The notes beneath the pieces were generated by a model, which searched no databases, had not been told where the DNA came from, and saw only the letters and a list, made by a program, of their open reading frames with translations. From a bacterium (GTDB taxonomy: Bacteria; Bacillota; Bacilli; Lactobacillales; Streptococcaceae), in assembly GCA_905221195.1 (NCBI GenBank), contig CAJNCF010000011.1:1-34768 (forward strand): DNA of 34,768 bases. Reading direction: 5' to 3'. Below, piece by piece: positions 34,160-34,768 of this stretch. The position numbers were made by a program, and so were the translations under genes. How positions within the stretch are numbered: the stretch's first letter is position 1; each line of letters opens with the position of its first letter.

Positions 34160-34768
34160 TTAGTCTTCTTTCTTCTTGCGAGCTACAAGACCAAATCCAC
34201 TCAATACTCCAAGAAGTCCAAGTGCTGCTAGACGAGCATTGTCTTCTGTACCAGTATTTGGCAATTCACGTTTGCTTTCAGCTTCTTTCACTGCTGTTGC
34301 TTGTACAGGCTGTGCTGGAGTTGCTGATACCTCTGGTTTAGCTGGCTGTTCAGGCATTGCTGGAGTTGCTGGCTCTACCGGTTGTACTGGTTTTTGAGAT
34401 TGAATCTTACGGTAAACATTACGAACATTTCCATTTGCATCTGTTTCCGTACGAACTAGTTCATAATTTTCTAATGGTTTACCTGGATGTGAACCATTTT
34501 CATCAGGAATAATCAGTTCACCTTTTTCATTTACATAAGTTGTTAATACTTTGTATTCGAACGGAGTTTGATTTGGTGTTGGCGTTGGTGCCACAACTTT
34601 TTCATAGATGTGTTCTGTATCACCATTTGGTAATTTCTTAGTTTCTACGAAGCGGTAGCCTGGAATGTCTTTCTTATCGACTGTTCCTGGCTCACTTGGA
34701 TATTTAGGAATTTCGTTGCCTTCTTTATCCTTAAATGAAGTCTTAACTTTTTCGTAGATGTGTTCTGT
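34160..34768 (-). CDS. LPXTG-anchored surface protein, C-terminal 202 residues (N-terminus beyond right edge)
   Basis: Partial gene open to the window edge. The last part of a repeat array is visible: TEHIYEKV occurs at the edge and again 50 residues later, bounding one MucBP-like unit (KDKEGNEIPKYPSEPG, then GYRFVETKKLPNGD). A final diverged unit follows (TTYVNEKGELIIPDENGS ... NVYRK), then a Pro/Ala-rich wall-spanning region (about 75 residues) and the sortase signal LPNTG, a hydrophobic stretch and RKKKED. The frame extends past the GTG at 34594, so that is not its start. It is anchored to peptidoglycan by sortase A. Binding target unknown. Confidence 0.9.
   Translation of the reverse strand, partial: TEHIYEKVKTSFKDKEGNEIPKYPSEPGTVDKKDIPGYRFVETKKLPNGDTEHIYEKVVAPTPTPNQTPFEYKVLTTYVNEKGELIIPDENGSHPGKPLENYELVRTETDANGNVRNVYRKIQSQKPVQPVEPATPAMPEQPAKPEVSATPAQPVQATAVKEAESKRELPNTGTEDNARLAALGLLGVLSGFGLVARKKKED

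Noticed and set aside
1..34768. Left and right partial surface genes as one gene on a circle
   Set aside because: The direction would fit a wrap-around, but the leftover bases (2 at the left edge plus 609 at the right) do not keep frame, and 34.8 kb of core chromosome is not a plasmid.

Overview
The window looks like chromosome of a mitis-group Streptococcus: S. pneumoniae or a very close relative such as S. pseudopneumoniae or S. mitis. Reasons are the AT-rich base composition, two BOX repeats typical of pneumococcus and its relatives, a LytC-type choline-binding lysozyme, and a gene order I recognise from pneumococcal genomes (yaaA, def2, caxP, mntE, uup, cca, dapB, degV, glmM, cdaR, cdaA, fnr, whiA, yvcK, rapZ, ridA, ysxC, clpX, folA, dpr, lytC, tpiA, dnaD, metA, apt). 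Species is inferred; I had no database. Both window edges fall inside repeat-rich genes for cell-wall-anchored surface proteins.

Layout. Bases 1-4650 hold the first 969 codons of a YSIRK-type collagen-like adhesin resembling PclA (minus strand) and, divergent from it, an Mga-family regulator. Bases 4667-7487 hold yaaA, a 531-residue membrane protein of unknown function and an atypical peptide deformylase paralogue. Bases 7574-11822 are a metal-ion locus: the P-type ATPase gene caxP behind a yybP-ykoY-type Mn riboswitch with a terminator hairpin, back to back with the Mn exporter gene mntE.

Bases 11825-15656 are a tightly overlapping dapB-cca-uup operon. A 277-base structured spacer follows, with two tandem nested palindromes of about 88 bases. 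Bases 15934-20232 run cdaA-cdaR-glmM (c-di-AMP synthesis, its regulator and phosphoglucosamine mutase), then a DUF1149 gene and a degV gene. The plus-strand fnr, with a BOX element in its leader, is divergent from cdaA. Bases 21475-24679 are ridA and the coupled rapZ-yvcK-whiA set.

Bases 24690-27231 are folA, a 56-codon membrane-protein gene, clpX and ysxC. The folA product carries Leu at residue 100, the known trimethoprim-resistance position. Bases 27362-32845 are dpr, lytC, tpiA, dnaD, metA and apt. Bases 32931-33689 encode a SAM methyltransferase with a full BOX element upstream. The window closes with the C-terminus of a second LPXTG surface protein whose N-terminus lies beyond the right edge.

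Most of the window is conserved core genome. Accessory or variable material sits at the two surface-protein ends, the BOX insertions, the tandem palindrome spacer and the folA allele. I see no prophage, transposase, CRISPR array, tRNA or rRNA. The least explained parts are the tandem palindromes upstream of dapB, the adhesin/Mga pair with its repeating modules, the unknown 531-residue membrane protein and the small protein between folA and clpX.
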